Assembly (NCBI RefSeq): GCF_029227915.1
Contig: NC_079880.1
Span: 622,001 to 686,000, forward strand
Source: Hydractinia symbiolongicarpus
Taxonomy: Eukaryota; Cnidaria; Hydrozoa; Anthoathecata; Hydractiniidae
DNA length: 64,000 bases
Direction: 5' to 3'
The notes beneath the pieces are model-generated. The model was not told the origin of the DNA and ran no database searches. It saw only the letters and a list, made by a program, of their open reading frames with translations. Below, piece after piece: positions 38,535 to 49,444 of the stretch. The translations under genes were made by a program, and so were the position numbers. Every line of letters starts with the position of its first letter. Position 1 is the first letter of the stretch.

Positions 38535-39912
38535 TAAATGTTATTTTCAACAATATTTATGAAGTGGCTATTCAATGTTGTTGCCACTTCATTTTCATCT
38601 GTAATCAAATATCGTTTTCGATTATCGTAATATTTGCATTACTTAAGCAATTTTTATTGGTTACAAAAGGTTTCATAACTTTCCAAAAATTTTTATTTTC
38701 GACTGCTCCGGCCTGGGTTATTTTTTTAAAATATTCCTTAAGAGCTATATTTCGTAATTTTACGCGTTTGTTTCTTTGTCTTTTATAATTGGCATTGTTT
38801 TCCTCAGTTTTATCATTTTTATATTTATTTTTAAACCTTGACCTAGAGTATATAGTCTTTCTTAATTCTTTATTCATGAAGGGAGCATCGTTTCCACGCA
38901 ATGTTTTCTGTTTCAAAGGAGCATGTTTATCTACAATATTTCTAAAAATTACTTGACGATTTTCATAGTTCAAATCAGGATCGGCAGTGTCACAACAAAA
39001 GTCTGCAGCTTATACATCAGCCAAAAACGTCTTTTCATCGAAATTTTTATAGTTTCTATAGAATATTTTCTTTGGCTGTAAACGGGCTAGATGCATTTTT
39101 AAAAATGTAGTTATCATTAGATGATGGTCACTTAACCCTGTTTCAAACGCTGAACTATTTTGAAAAGATCTATACCTGTTTGTCAATAAGACATCAATTG
39201 AAGAGCCTTCTGTTCCTGCAAAGCATGTTTTATCTTTAATGAGGTTTTTGAGATTGAAAATATCACAAAGTGACTGCATCTGCCCATAGCCACTATCACT
39301 TGGATTATAAAAATCTATATCAATATCACCCAGAACAATAATATTGTCACATTTAGAAAGAGCATTGTTTAGAATTTTTTCCAATTTATAGAAAAATTGT
39401 GTTAAGTTCAAATATGAAGGTGGCCGATAAATGCTAATTATAATCCATTTTTTATTTTTAATAGTAATTTCAGAACAGATAATTTCATTCTCTACAATTC
39501 CAATATTGTGTAACTGTTTACAAATGACCCCTTTCCCAACATACTCAATTAAACCTCCTCCATGTATGTGTCTGTCCTTTCGGGTTCTAATTTTATATCC
39601 GTCAATATTAAATTGAGCAGTTGGAAAAGATTCATCCAGTTTAGTTTCTGCAAGTACGAAATAGTCAGGAGAAAATTTAGACATGATCTCTCTGACGTCG
39701 ACAATTTTATTTCTCAGACTGTTTATATTTAAGTAACCTAAAAGAGGATTATCGGGATTAGCAACTCTAAGTTTACAGATACTATCGAGCGGGCTATCAG
39801 GTTCGAAATTTGAATTATGTGTTTGGTTAAGATCATCAATTTCATTTTGTAATAACAAAGGGCCATTTTGTGTTTCACTTGAATCTGAAAAAACTTGTGC
39901 CTCTTGTGGTGT
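38535..39912 (-). pseudogene. LINE ORF2 N-terminal fragment: APE-type endonuclease plus linker, no reverse transcriptase
   Basis: The frame opens after a stop at 39913-39915, just downstream of ORF1 and in a different phase. It has no ATG before the endonuclease core, so the true start is unclear. Endonuclease motifs in order are LNINSLRNK, ETKLD (catalytic Glu), GGG, IYRPP, GDID, SSIDVLLTN and GLSDHHLM (catalytic Asp/His). The usual GDxN motif reads GDID: codon 39319-39321 is Asp where an active-site Asn is expected. An in-frame TAA at 39010-39012 follows. The same frame then continues into the linker (KHAPLKQKTLRGNDAPFMNKELRK), typical of the segment before RT in these LINEs. A further frameshift near 38605-38610 precedes the last recognisable part (ITDENEVATTLNSHFINIVE). 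Nicking activity is not expected. Confidence 0.87.
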
Positions 39913-39926
39913 CTAAGTGCAAGGAC

Positions 39927-41309
39927 CTATACCCAAGACTGGAAGTGCATGTTGTGGTATAAAAAATGATTAAGATAATATAAATAATTTTTCGCTAACA
40001 TAGTCTTACCATCGTCTGTAAGGTGGATTCCATCTTTCCATAAAGAAGAGCTTTTTATGTTGTCATTATCAATAAAGGTAACATCTAAAGCCTCGCATCT
40101 TTCCTTTAATAATCGGTTAATTTCATCGATTCGACTTTCGTCAACTCGTGAACACGTTATCAAGCTGGATATAAAAACCTTTTCCACACCAGAGTTTGTA
40201 CATTTTTCCGCAATTTTAATTAATCCGTTCACTATTTCGACATTAGATGCTGCACTTAGATTTTTCGACAGCAAATTATTGATACCGCCATGAATGATAA
40301 CAATGTCTGGTTGTTCCTCTTCTAGTGTTGGGGTTGAATAATAGTTTAAATGTTGTATGTTGGCACCCGTAAAACATTTCATTCGCGCATAGCCATTATT
40401 GAGTACACGGTTGAATTCTTTCAATCTTATCCCCTTTGGAATACTATCGGATATTATTCTGACGACTTTACTCTTTTTATCTTTAAATTTTTTCTGATTA
40501 TCGTTCCGATTTTTGTTACCAAAGAAATCTTCCCGCTCCGGGTAAGGTTTGATGACAGGATTCGGACGTCGACTATTTTTGTTTTGAAATTCATTTTTGT
40601 TAGTGTTATTAATTCTACAATTTTCTTTGTCATAATCGTTGACTTGAGGATTTGGGTCTTCGTTGTAAAGACTTTTAAAACGATTATCTACATTAATTTC
40701 GCTTTTTGTATGCAAAACCCCCGAAGGAGCTTTTCTAATACTTTTCCATTCATTAGAGGTGTTTGACGGTTTTGGATCACTTGACTGCTTTTTATTAATA
40801 TTGTTTAGTATATCTCGAACAAGACATCGTAGATCTTTGAGTTCGTCTTTCAGAAAACTATTTTCCTCTTTCAAACGATCAACGAGAAAACTCGATTCCT
40901 TTGCTCTCAATTTATTTACCTCGTATCCAATATACTCCTTTAAGTCGTTCGTAACTCTAACAAAATTACTTAACAAATCAAAATTTCTGGACTCATTTAC
41001 CTCGTGATCTATAATACCATTATCCTAAATTTCTTCCATATCCAAGTTTTCTTCTGGTTCTTGTAATTCTTCTTCGAGTAAAACATTTTCTACATCGACG
41101 ACAAAACGGTAACTCGGTAATCCAGATCTTTCAGTTAATTTAATAACATTTTTGTCACATAAATCATCTAAAACTTTGTTTACAACTTCTACATCAAACT
41201 TTGTTATCGTTGTATTTATAACATCCTTGCTTGCTCTTTTCTTTTTCCCATGTATTTCTTTTATAGCTTGTATAACATTCAATTCTTCTACTGTATAATC
41301 TTCAGCCAT
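39927..41309 (-). pseudogene. LINE ORF1 protein with coiled coil and SGNH/GDSL esterase domain, one in-frame stop
   Basis: One frame runs from ATG at 41309 to TAG at 39927-39929, about 460 codons, broken by a single in-frame TAG at 41025-41027. The 94-residue N-terminal part has helix-helix-helix-hairpin character ending in IKLTERSGLPSYRFV, compatible with a winged-helix fold, then an acidic tail. After the stop come a coiled-coil stretch (RLKEENSFLKDELKDLRCLV), a polar Asn/Lys-rich linker, and an esterase-like domain. In the 349-residue second part (numbered from 40976), block I is SDSIPKG with Ser178, block III is GGINN with Asn233, and block V is DGIHL with Asp315 and His318, so the Ser-Asp-His triad is present. 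Block I has Ser where GDSL enzymes usually have Gly. In the CR1 family such ORF1 proteins bind RNA and may act on lipids; here the stop makes full-length product unlikely. Confidence 0.87.
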
Positions 41310-41528
41310 ATTTCAAAATAAAAATTAAACAAAAGTTATGATTTTTTAAACACGTCAAAACGTGACCGCTCTCCCGAACGAATTTCTCAATATGAAAATA
41401 AGATATATATGATAAAATATGATAAAAAGCCTAAGGGGGTCGTCTTTTCTAGAAGAGATAAAGATTTAATAAGAAAGTATCTAACTGTACACCATTTACG
41501 GCTTTTTTACCGGTCTACGCAACTTAAT
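41310..41528 (-). other. LINE 5' untranslated region
   Basis: 219 bp of non-satellite sequence between the ORF1 ATG and the resumed satellite. It contains a less AT-rich patch (cctaagggggtcgtcttttc at about 41430-41449). LINE 5' UTRs usually hold an internal promoter, but I see no defined promoter element. Satellite resumes at 41529 with atattactaagttgtatcgc. Confidence 0.65.
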
Positions 41529-44255
41529 ATATTACTAAGTTGTATCGCTTTTAACAGTGAAAGGATTGACTGTGGGACTTAATTGAACTGATTTTGGACT
41601 ACGAACTTATAAATGTGATAAGTGAGACAATTGGACTCCAAGAAATAACATTCTTTTTAATTTGATATGATTGCCGGAACTCAGCGATTACACTGAGCGC
41701 TGGGGTAGCACTTTATTTAAAAATGTAGATAAATAAGTCATTTTGTACTGGGGGACCAATCCTAGCCGTTATCGCGCGCTGAAGAATTAGCGACAGTTTC
41801 AAAAACTACATTTCATTGACTTTCTAACGGTGTCAGTCCGTTTGAGTTATAACGGTTAGGTCACTGATTCGTACCAACATGTACTTAGCAATATTTTTCT
41901 GATATTACTAGGTTGCATCCCTTTTAACAATAAAACGATTGACTGTTGGACTTAATTGAACTAACTTTTGACTGTGACCTGATAAATGTGATAAAGGAGA
42001 CAATTGGACTTCAAGAAATAACATTCTTCTTAATTTGACGTGATTATCGGATCTCAGCGATTACACTGGGCGCTGTTGAAGCGCTTCATTTAAAAATTTA
42101 GATCAATATGTCATTTTTTACTGTTAGACCAATCCTAGCCGTTATCGCGCGCTGAAGAATTAGCGACAGTTTCAAAAACTACATTTCATTGACTTTCTAA
42201 CGGTGTCAGTCCGTTTGAGTTATAATGGTTGGGTCACCGATTCGTACCAACATGTACTTAGCAATATTTTTCTGATATTACTAGGTTGCATCCCTTTTAA
42301 CAATAAAACGATTGACTGTTGGACTTAATTGAACTAACTTTTGACTGTGACCTGATAAATGTGATAAAGGAGACAATTGGACTTCAAGAAATAACATTCA
42401 TCTTAATTTGACGTGATTATCGGAACTCAGCGATTACACTGGGCGCTGTTGCAGCGCTTCATTTAAAAATTTAGATCAATATGTCATATTTTACTGTTAG
42501 ACCAATCCTAGCCGTTATCGCGCGCTGAAGAGTTAGCGACAGTTTCAAAAAGTACATTTCATTGACTTTCTAACGGTGTCAGTACGTTTGAGTTACAACG
42601 GTTGCGTCACATATTCGTACCAACATGTATTTAGCGATATTTTTCTGATATTACTAGGTTGCATCGCTTTTAACAATGAAACGATTTACTGTGGGACTTA
42701 ATTGAACTAACTTTGTACTGTGACCTGATAAATGTGATAAATGAGAAATTTGGATTCCAAGAAATAACATTCTTCTTAATTTGACGTGATTGCCGGAACT
42801 CAGCGATTACACTGGGCGCTGTGGTAGCGCTTCATTTGAAAGGTTAAATAAATAAGTCATTTTTACTGCGGGACCAATCCTAGCCGTTATTACGCGCCGA
42901 AGAATTAGCGACAGTTTCAAAAACTACATTTCATTGACTTACTAACGGTGTCAGTTCGTTTGAGTTACAACGGTTGGGTCACATATTCGTACCATCATGT
43001 ATTTAGCGGTATTTCTCTGGTATTACTAGGTTGCATCGCTTTTAACAATGAAACAATTGACTGTGGGACTTAATTGATCTAACTTTGGACTGTGACCTGA
43101 TAAATGTGATAAATGAGACAATTGGACTCCAAGAAATAACATTCTTCTTAATTTGACGTGATTGCCGGAACTCAGCGATTGCACTGGGCGCTGTGGTAGC
43201 GCTTCATTTAAAAATTTAGATAAATAAGTCATTTTTTACTGTGAGACCAATCCTAGCCGTTATCGCGCGCTGAAGAATTAGCGACAGTTTCAAAAACTAC
43301 ATTTCATTGACTTTCTAACGGTGTCAGTCCGTTTGAGTTATAACGGTTAGGTCACTGATTCGTACCAACATGTACTTAGCAATATTTTTCTGATATTACT
43401 AGGTTGCATCCCTTTTAACAATAAAACGATTGACTGTTGGACTTAATTGAACTAACTTTTGACTGTGACCTGATAAATGTGATAAAGGAGACAATTGGAC
43501 TTCAAGAAATAACATTCTTCTTAATTTGACGTGATTATCGGATCTCAGCGATTACACTGGGCGCTGTTGCAGTGCTTCATTTAAAAATTTAGATCAATAT
43601 GTCATTTTTTACTGTTAGACCAATCCTAGCCGTTATCGCGCGCTGAAGAATTAGCGACAGTTTCAAAAACTACATTTCATTGACTTTCTAACGGTGTCAG
43701 TCCGTTTGAGTTATAACGGTTAGGTCACTGATTCGTACCAACATGTACTTAGCAATATTTTTCTGATATTACTAGGTTGCATCCCTTTTAACAATAAAAC
43801 GATTGACTGTTGGACTTAATTGAACTAACTTTTGACTGTGACCTGATAAATGTGATAAAGGAGACAATTGGACTTCAAGAAATAACATTCTTCTTAATTT
43901 GACGTGATTATCGGATCTCAGCGATTACACTGGGCGCTGTTGCAGTGCTTCATTTAAAAATTTAGATCAATATGTCATTTTTTACTGTTAGACCAATCCT
44001 AGCCGTTATCGCGCGCTGAAGAATTAGCGACAGTTTCAAAAAGTACATTTCATTGACTTTCTAACGGTGTCAGTACGTTTGAGTTACAACTGTTGCGTCA
44101 CATATTCGTACCAACATGTATTTAGCGATATTTTTCTGATATTACTAAGCATCGCTTTTAACAATGAAACGATTTACTGTGAGACTTAATTGAACTAACT
44201 TTGGATTGTGACGTGATAAATGTGATAAATGAGACATTCGGACTCCAAGAAATAA

Positions 44256-46310
44256 CATTCTTCTTAATTTGACGTGATTGTCGAAACTGAGCGATTACAC
44301 TGGGCGCTGTGGTAGCGCTTCATTTGAAAAGTTAAATAAATAAGTCATTTTTACTGTGGGACAAATCCTAGTCGTTATCGCGCGCTGAAGAAATAGCGAC
44401 AGTTTTAAAAACTACTTTTCATTGACTTTCTAACGGTGTCAATCCGCTTCAGTTACAACAGTTGCGTCACATATTCGTACCAACATGTATTTAATGATTT
44501 TTACCGATATTACTAAGTTGTATCGCTTTTAACAGTGAAAGGATTGACTGTGGGACTTAATTGAACTGATTTTGGACTATGAGCTTAGAAATGTGATAAC
44601 TGAGACAATTGGACTTCAAGAAATAACATTCTTCTTAATTTGACATGATTGCCGGAACTCAGCGATTACACTGAGCGCTGGGGTAGCGCTTCATTTAAAA
44701 AATTAGATAAATAAGTCATTTTTTACTGTGAGACCAATCCTAGCCGTTATCGTGCGCTGAAGAATTAGCGACAGTTTCAAAAAGTACATTTCATTGACTT
44801 TCTAACTGTGTCAGTCCGTTTGAGTTACAACGGTTGGGTCACATATTCGTACCAACATGTATTTAGCGATATTTTTCTGATATTACTAAGTTGCATCGCT
44901 TTTAAGAATGAAACGATTTACTGTGGGACTTAATTGAACTAACTTTGGATTGTAACCTGATAAATGTGATAAATGAGACATTTGGACTCCAAGAAATAAC
45001 ATTCTTCTTAATTTGATGTGATTGTCGAAACTGAGCGATTACACTGGGCGCTGTGGTAGCGCTACATTTGAAAAGTTAAATAAATAAGTCATTTTTACTG
45101 TGGGACCAATCCTAGCCGTTATCGCGCGCTGAAGAAATAGCGACAGTTTCAAAAACTACTTTTCATTGACTTTCTAACGGTGTCAATCCGCTTCAGTTAC
45201 AACAGTTGCGTCACATATTCGTACCAACATGTATTTAATGATTTTTACCGATATTACTAAGTTGTATCGCTTTTAACAGTGAAAGGATTGGCTGTGGGAC
45301 TTAATTGAACTGATTTTGGACTATGACCTTAGAAATGTGATAACTGAGACAATTGGACTTCAAGAAATAACATCCTTCTTAATTTGACATGATTGCCGGA
45401 ACTCAGCGATTACACTGAGCGCTGGGGTAGCACTTTATTTAAAAATGTAGATAAATAAGTCATTTTGTACTGGGGGACCAATCCTAGCCGTTATCGCGCG
45501 CTGAAGAATTAGCGACAGTTTCAAAAAGTGCATTTCATTGACTTTCTAACTGTGTCAGTCCGTTTGAGTTACAACGGTTGGGTCACATATTCGTACCAAC
45601 ATGTATTTAGCGATATTTTTCTGATATTACTAAGTTGCATCGCTTTTAAGAATGAAACGATTTACTGTGGGACTTAATTGAACTAACTTTGGATTGTAAC
45701 GTGATAAATGTGATAAATGAGACATTTGGACTCCAAGAAATAACATTCTTCTTAATTTGACGTGATTGTCGAAACTGAGCGATTACACTGGGCGCTGTGG
45801 TAGCGCTACATTTGAAAAGTTAAATAAATAAGTCATTTTTACTGTGGGACCAATCCTAGCCGTTATCGCGCGCTGAAGAAATAGCGACAGTTTCAAAAAC
45901 TACTTTTCATTGACTTTCTAACGGTGTCAATCCGCTTCAGTTACAACAGTTGCGTCACATATTCGTACCAACATGTATTTAATGATTTTTACCGATATTA
46001 CTAAGTTGTATCGCTTTTAACAGTGAAAGGATTGGCTGTGGGACTTAATTGAACTGATTTTGGACTATGACCTTAGAAATGTGATAACTGAGACAATTGG
46101 ACTTCAAGAAATAACATCCTTCTTAATTTGACATGATTGCCGGAACTCAGCGATTACACTGAGCGCTGGGGTAGCACTTTATTTAAAAATGTAGATAAAT
46201 AAGTCATTTTGTACTGGGGGACCAATCCTAGCCGTTATCGCGCGCTGAAGAATTAGCGACAGTTTCAAAAAGTGCATTTCATTGACTTTCTAACGGTGTC
46301 AGTTCGTTTG
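44256..46310 (+). repeat. Tandem 744-bp dimers of the satellite (almost 3 copies)
   Basis: Starts at 44256, 45000 and 45744 are exactly 744 bp apart, each beginning cattcttcttaatttga(c/t)gtgattgtcgaaactgagc. The partner monomer has the gagcgctggggtag hairpin, with agcgc in the first unit and agcac in the later two. The second and third units are nearly identical over about 44990-46230. Confidence 0.83.
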
Positions 46311-47978
46311 AGTTACAACGGTTGCGTCACATATTCGTACCAACATGTATTTAGCGATATTTATCTGTTATTACTAGGTTGCATCGCTTTTAACAGTGAA
46401 ACGAATGAATGTGGGACTTAATTGAACTAACTTTGGACTGTGACCTGATGAATGTGATAAATAAGACAATTGGACTCTAAGAAGTAACATTCATCTTAAT
46501 TTGACATGATTGCCCGAACTCAGCGATTACACTGGGCGCTGGAGTAGCGCTTCATTTAAAAATTTAGATAAATAAGTCAATTTTTACTGTGGGACCAATT
46601 ATAGCCCTTAGCGCGCGCTGAAGAAATAGAGACAGTTTCAAATACTACATTTCATTGATTTTCTAACGGTGTCAGTCCGTTTGAGTTACAACGGTTGTGT
46701 CACATATTCGTACCAACATGTATTTTGCGATATTTTTCTGATATTACTAAGTTGCATCGCTTTTAACAATGAAACGATTTACTGTGGGACTTAATTAAAC
46801 TAACTTTGGATTGTGACCTGATAAATGTGATAAATGAGACATTTGGACTCCAAGAAATAACATTCTTCTTAATTTGACGTGATTGTCGAAACTGAGCGAT
46901 TACACTGGGCGCTGTGGTAGCGCTTCATTTGAAAAGTTAAATAAATAAGTCATTTTTACTTTGGGACCAATCCTAGCCGTTATCGCGCGCTGACGAAATA
47001 GCGACAGTTTCAAAAACTACTTTTCATTGACTTTCTAACGGTGTCAGTCCGTTTGAGTTATAATGGTTGGGTCACCGATTCGTACCAACATGTACTTAGC
47101 AATATTTTTCTGATATTACTTGGTTGCATCCCTTTTAACAATAAAACGATTGACTGTTGGACTTAATTGAACTAACTTTGGACTGTGACCTGATGAATGT
47201 GATAAATAAGACAATTGGACTCTAAGAAGTAACATTCATCTTAATTTGACATGATTGCCCGAACTCAGCGATTACACTGGGCGCTGGAGTAGCGCTTCAT
47301 TTAAAAATTTGGATCAATATGTCATATTTTACTGTTAGACCAATCCTAGCCGTTATCGCGCGCAGAAGAGTTAGCGACAGTTTCAAATACTACATTTCAT
47401 TGATTTTCTAACGGTGTCAGTCCGTTTGAGTTACAACGGTTGGGTCACATATTCGTACCAACATGTATTTAGCGATATTTTTCTGATATTACTAGGTTGC
47501 ATCGCTTTTAACAATGAAACGATTTACTGTGGGACTTAATTGATCTAACTTTGGACTGTGACCTGATAAATGTGATAAATGAGACAATTGGACTCCAAGA
47601 AATAACATTCTTCTTAATTTGACGTGATTGCCGGAACTCAGCGATTACACTGGGCGCTGTGGTAGCGCTTCATTTAAAAAATTAGATAAATAAGTCATTT
47701 TTTACTGTGAGACCAATCCTAGCCGTTATCGTGCGCTGAAGAATTAGCGACAGTTTCAAAAAGTACATTTCATTGACTTTCTAACGGTGTCAATCCGCTT
47801 CAGTTACAACAGTTGAGTCACATATTCGTACCAACATGTATTTAATGATTTTTACCGATATTACTAAGTTGTATCGCTTTTAACAGTGAAAGGATTGACT
47901 GTGGGACTTAATTGAACTGATTTTGGACTATGACCTTAGAAATGTGATAACTGAGACAATTGGACTTCAAGAAATAAC

Positions 47979-48723
47979 ATTCTTCTTAATTTGACATGAT
48001 TGCCGGAACTCAGCGATTACACTGAGCGCTGGGGTAGCGCTTCATTTAAAAAATTAGATAAATAAGTCATTTTTTACTGTGAGACCAATCCTAGCCGTTA
48101 TCGCGCGCTGAAGAAATAGCGACAGTTTCAAAAACTACTTTTCATTGACTTTCTAACGGTGTCAATCCGCTTCAGTTACAACAGTTGAGTCACATATTCG
48201 TACCAACATGTATTTAATGATTTTTACCGATATTACTAAGTTGTATCGCTTTTAACAGTGAAAGGATTGACTGTGGGACTTAATTGAACTGATTTTGGAC
48301 TATGAGCTTAGAAATGTGATAACTGAGACAATTGGACTTTAAGAAATAACATTCTTCTTAATTTGACATGATTGCCGGAACTCAGCGATTACACTGAGCG
48401 CTGGGGTAGCGCTTCATTTAAAAAATTAGATAAATAAGTCATTTTTTACTGTGAGACCAATCCTAGCCGTTATCGTGCGCTGAAGAATTAGCGACAGTTT
48501 CAAAAAGTACATTTCATTGACTTTCTAACGGTGTCAGTCCGTTTGAGTTACAACGGTTGGGTCACATATTCGTACCAACATGTATTTAGCGATATTTTTC
48601 TGATATTACTAAGTTGCATCGCTTTTAAGAATGAAACGATTTACTGTGGGACTTAATTGAACTAACTTTGGATTGTGACCTGATAAATGTGATAAATGAG
48701 ACAATTGGACTCCAAGAAGTAAC
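47979..48723 (+). repeat. Duplicated single satellite monomer
   Basis: Two adjacent monomers, starting near 47979 and 48351, share cagcgattacactgagcgc and gcttcatttaaaaaattaga. The preceding 200 bp (tttaatgatttttaccgatattactaag and ctatgaccttagaaatgtgat types) repeats likewise, about 372 bp apart. This is a local one-monomer expansion. Confidence 0.68.
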
Positions 48724-49444
48724 ATTCTTCTTAATTTGACGTGATTGTCGAAACTGAGCGATTACACTGGGCGCTGTGGTAGCGCTACATTTGAAAAGTT
48801 AAATAAATAAGTCATTTTTACTGTGGGACCAATCCTAGCCGTTATCGCGCGCTGAAGAAATAGCGACAGTTTCAAAAACTACTTTTCATTGACATTCTAA
48901 CTGTGTCAATCCGCTTCAGTTACAACAGTTGCGTCACATATTCGTACCAACATGTATTTAATGATTTTTACCGATATTACTAAGTTGTATCGCTTTTAAC
49001 AGTGAAAGGATTGACTGGGGGACTTAATTGAACTGATTTTGGACTATGACCTTAGAAATGTGATAACTGAGACAATTGGACTTCAAGAAATAACATTCTT
49101 CTTAATTTGACATGATTGCCGGAACTCAGCGATTACACTGAGCGCTGGGGTAGCACTTTATTTAAAAATGTAGATAAATAAGTCATTTTGTACTGGGGGA
49201 CCAATCCTAGCCGTTATCGCGCGCTGAAGAATTAGCGACAGTTTCAAAAAGTGCATTTCATTGACTTTCTAACGGTGTCAGTTCGTTTGAGTTACAACGG
49301 TTGCGTCACATATTCGTACCAACATGTATTTAGCGATATTTATCTGTTATTACTAGGTTGCATCGCTTTTAACAGTGAAACGAATGAATGTGGGACTTAA
49401 TTGAACTAACTTTGGACTGTGACCTGATGAATGTGATAAATAAG

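Larger units (their letters stand above)
38532..41528 (-). mobile_element. Non-LTR retrotransposon, 5' half only, minus strand
   Basis: About 3.0 kb of non-satellite sequence reads on the - strand as 5' UTR (41528-41310), ORF1 (41309-39927) and the start of ORF2 (from 39912: endonuclease, then linker), and stops near 38532 before any reverse transcriptase. Esterase-type ORF1 plus APE-type endonuclease is the plan of CR1/L2-like LINEs. Losing the 3' half while keeping the 5' half is the reverse of normal LINE truncation. The flanking satellite is out of register: it stops at monomer position 108 and resumes near position 254, so about 145 bp of monomer are missing. Both points suggest rearrangement after insertion. 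All reading frames are disabled. Confidence 0.92.

Noticed and set aside
38525-41007. Plus-strand open frames inside the LINE (38525-38788, 39431-39616, 40057-40293, 40350-40766, 40759-41007)
   Set aside because: They are antisense shadows of the minus-strand ORF1 and ORF2, with no domain of their own.
38532-41528. LTR retrotransposon or virus-derived insert
   Set aside because: No long terminal repeats, gag zinc knuckle, protease or integrase is seen. The endonuclease and esterase ORF1 identify a non-LTR element.
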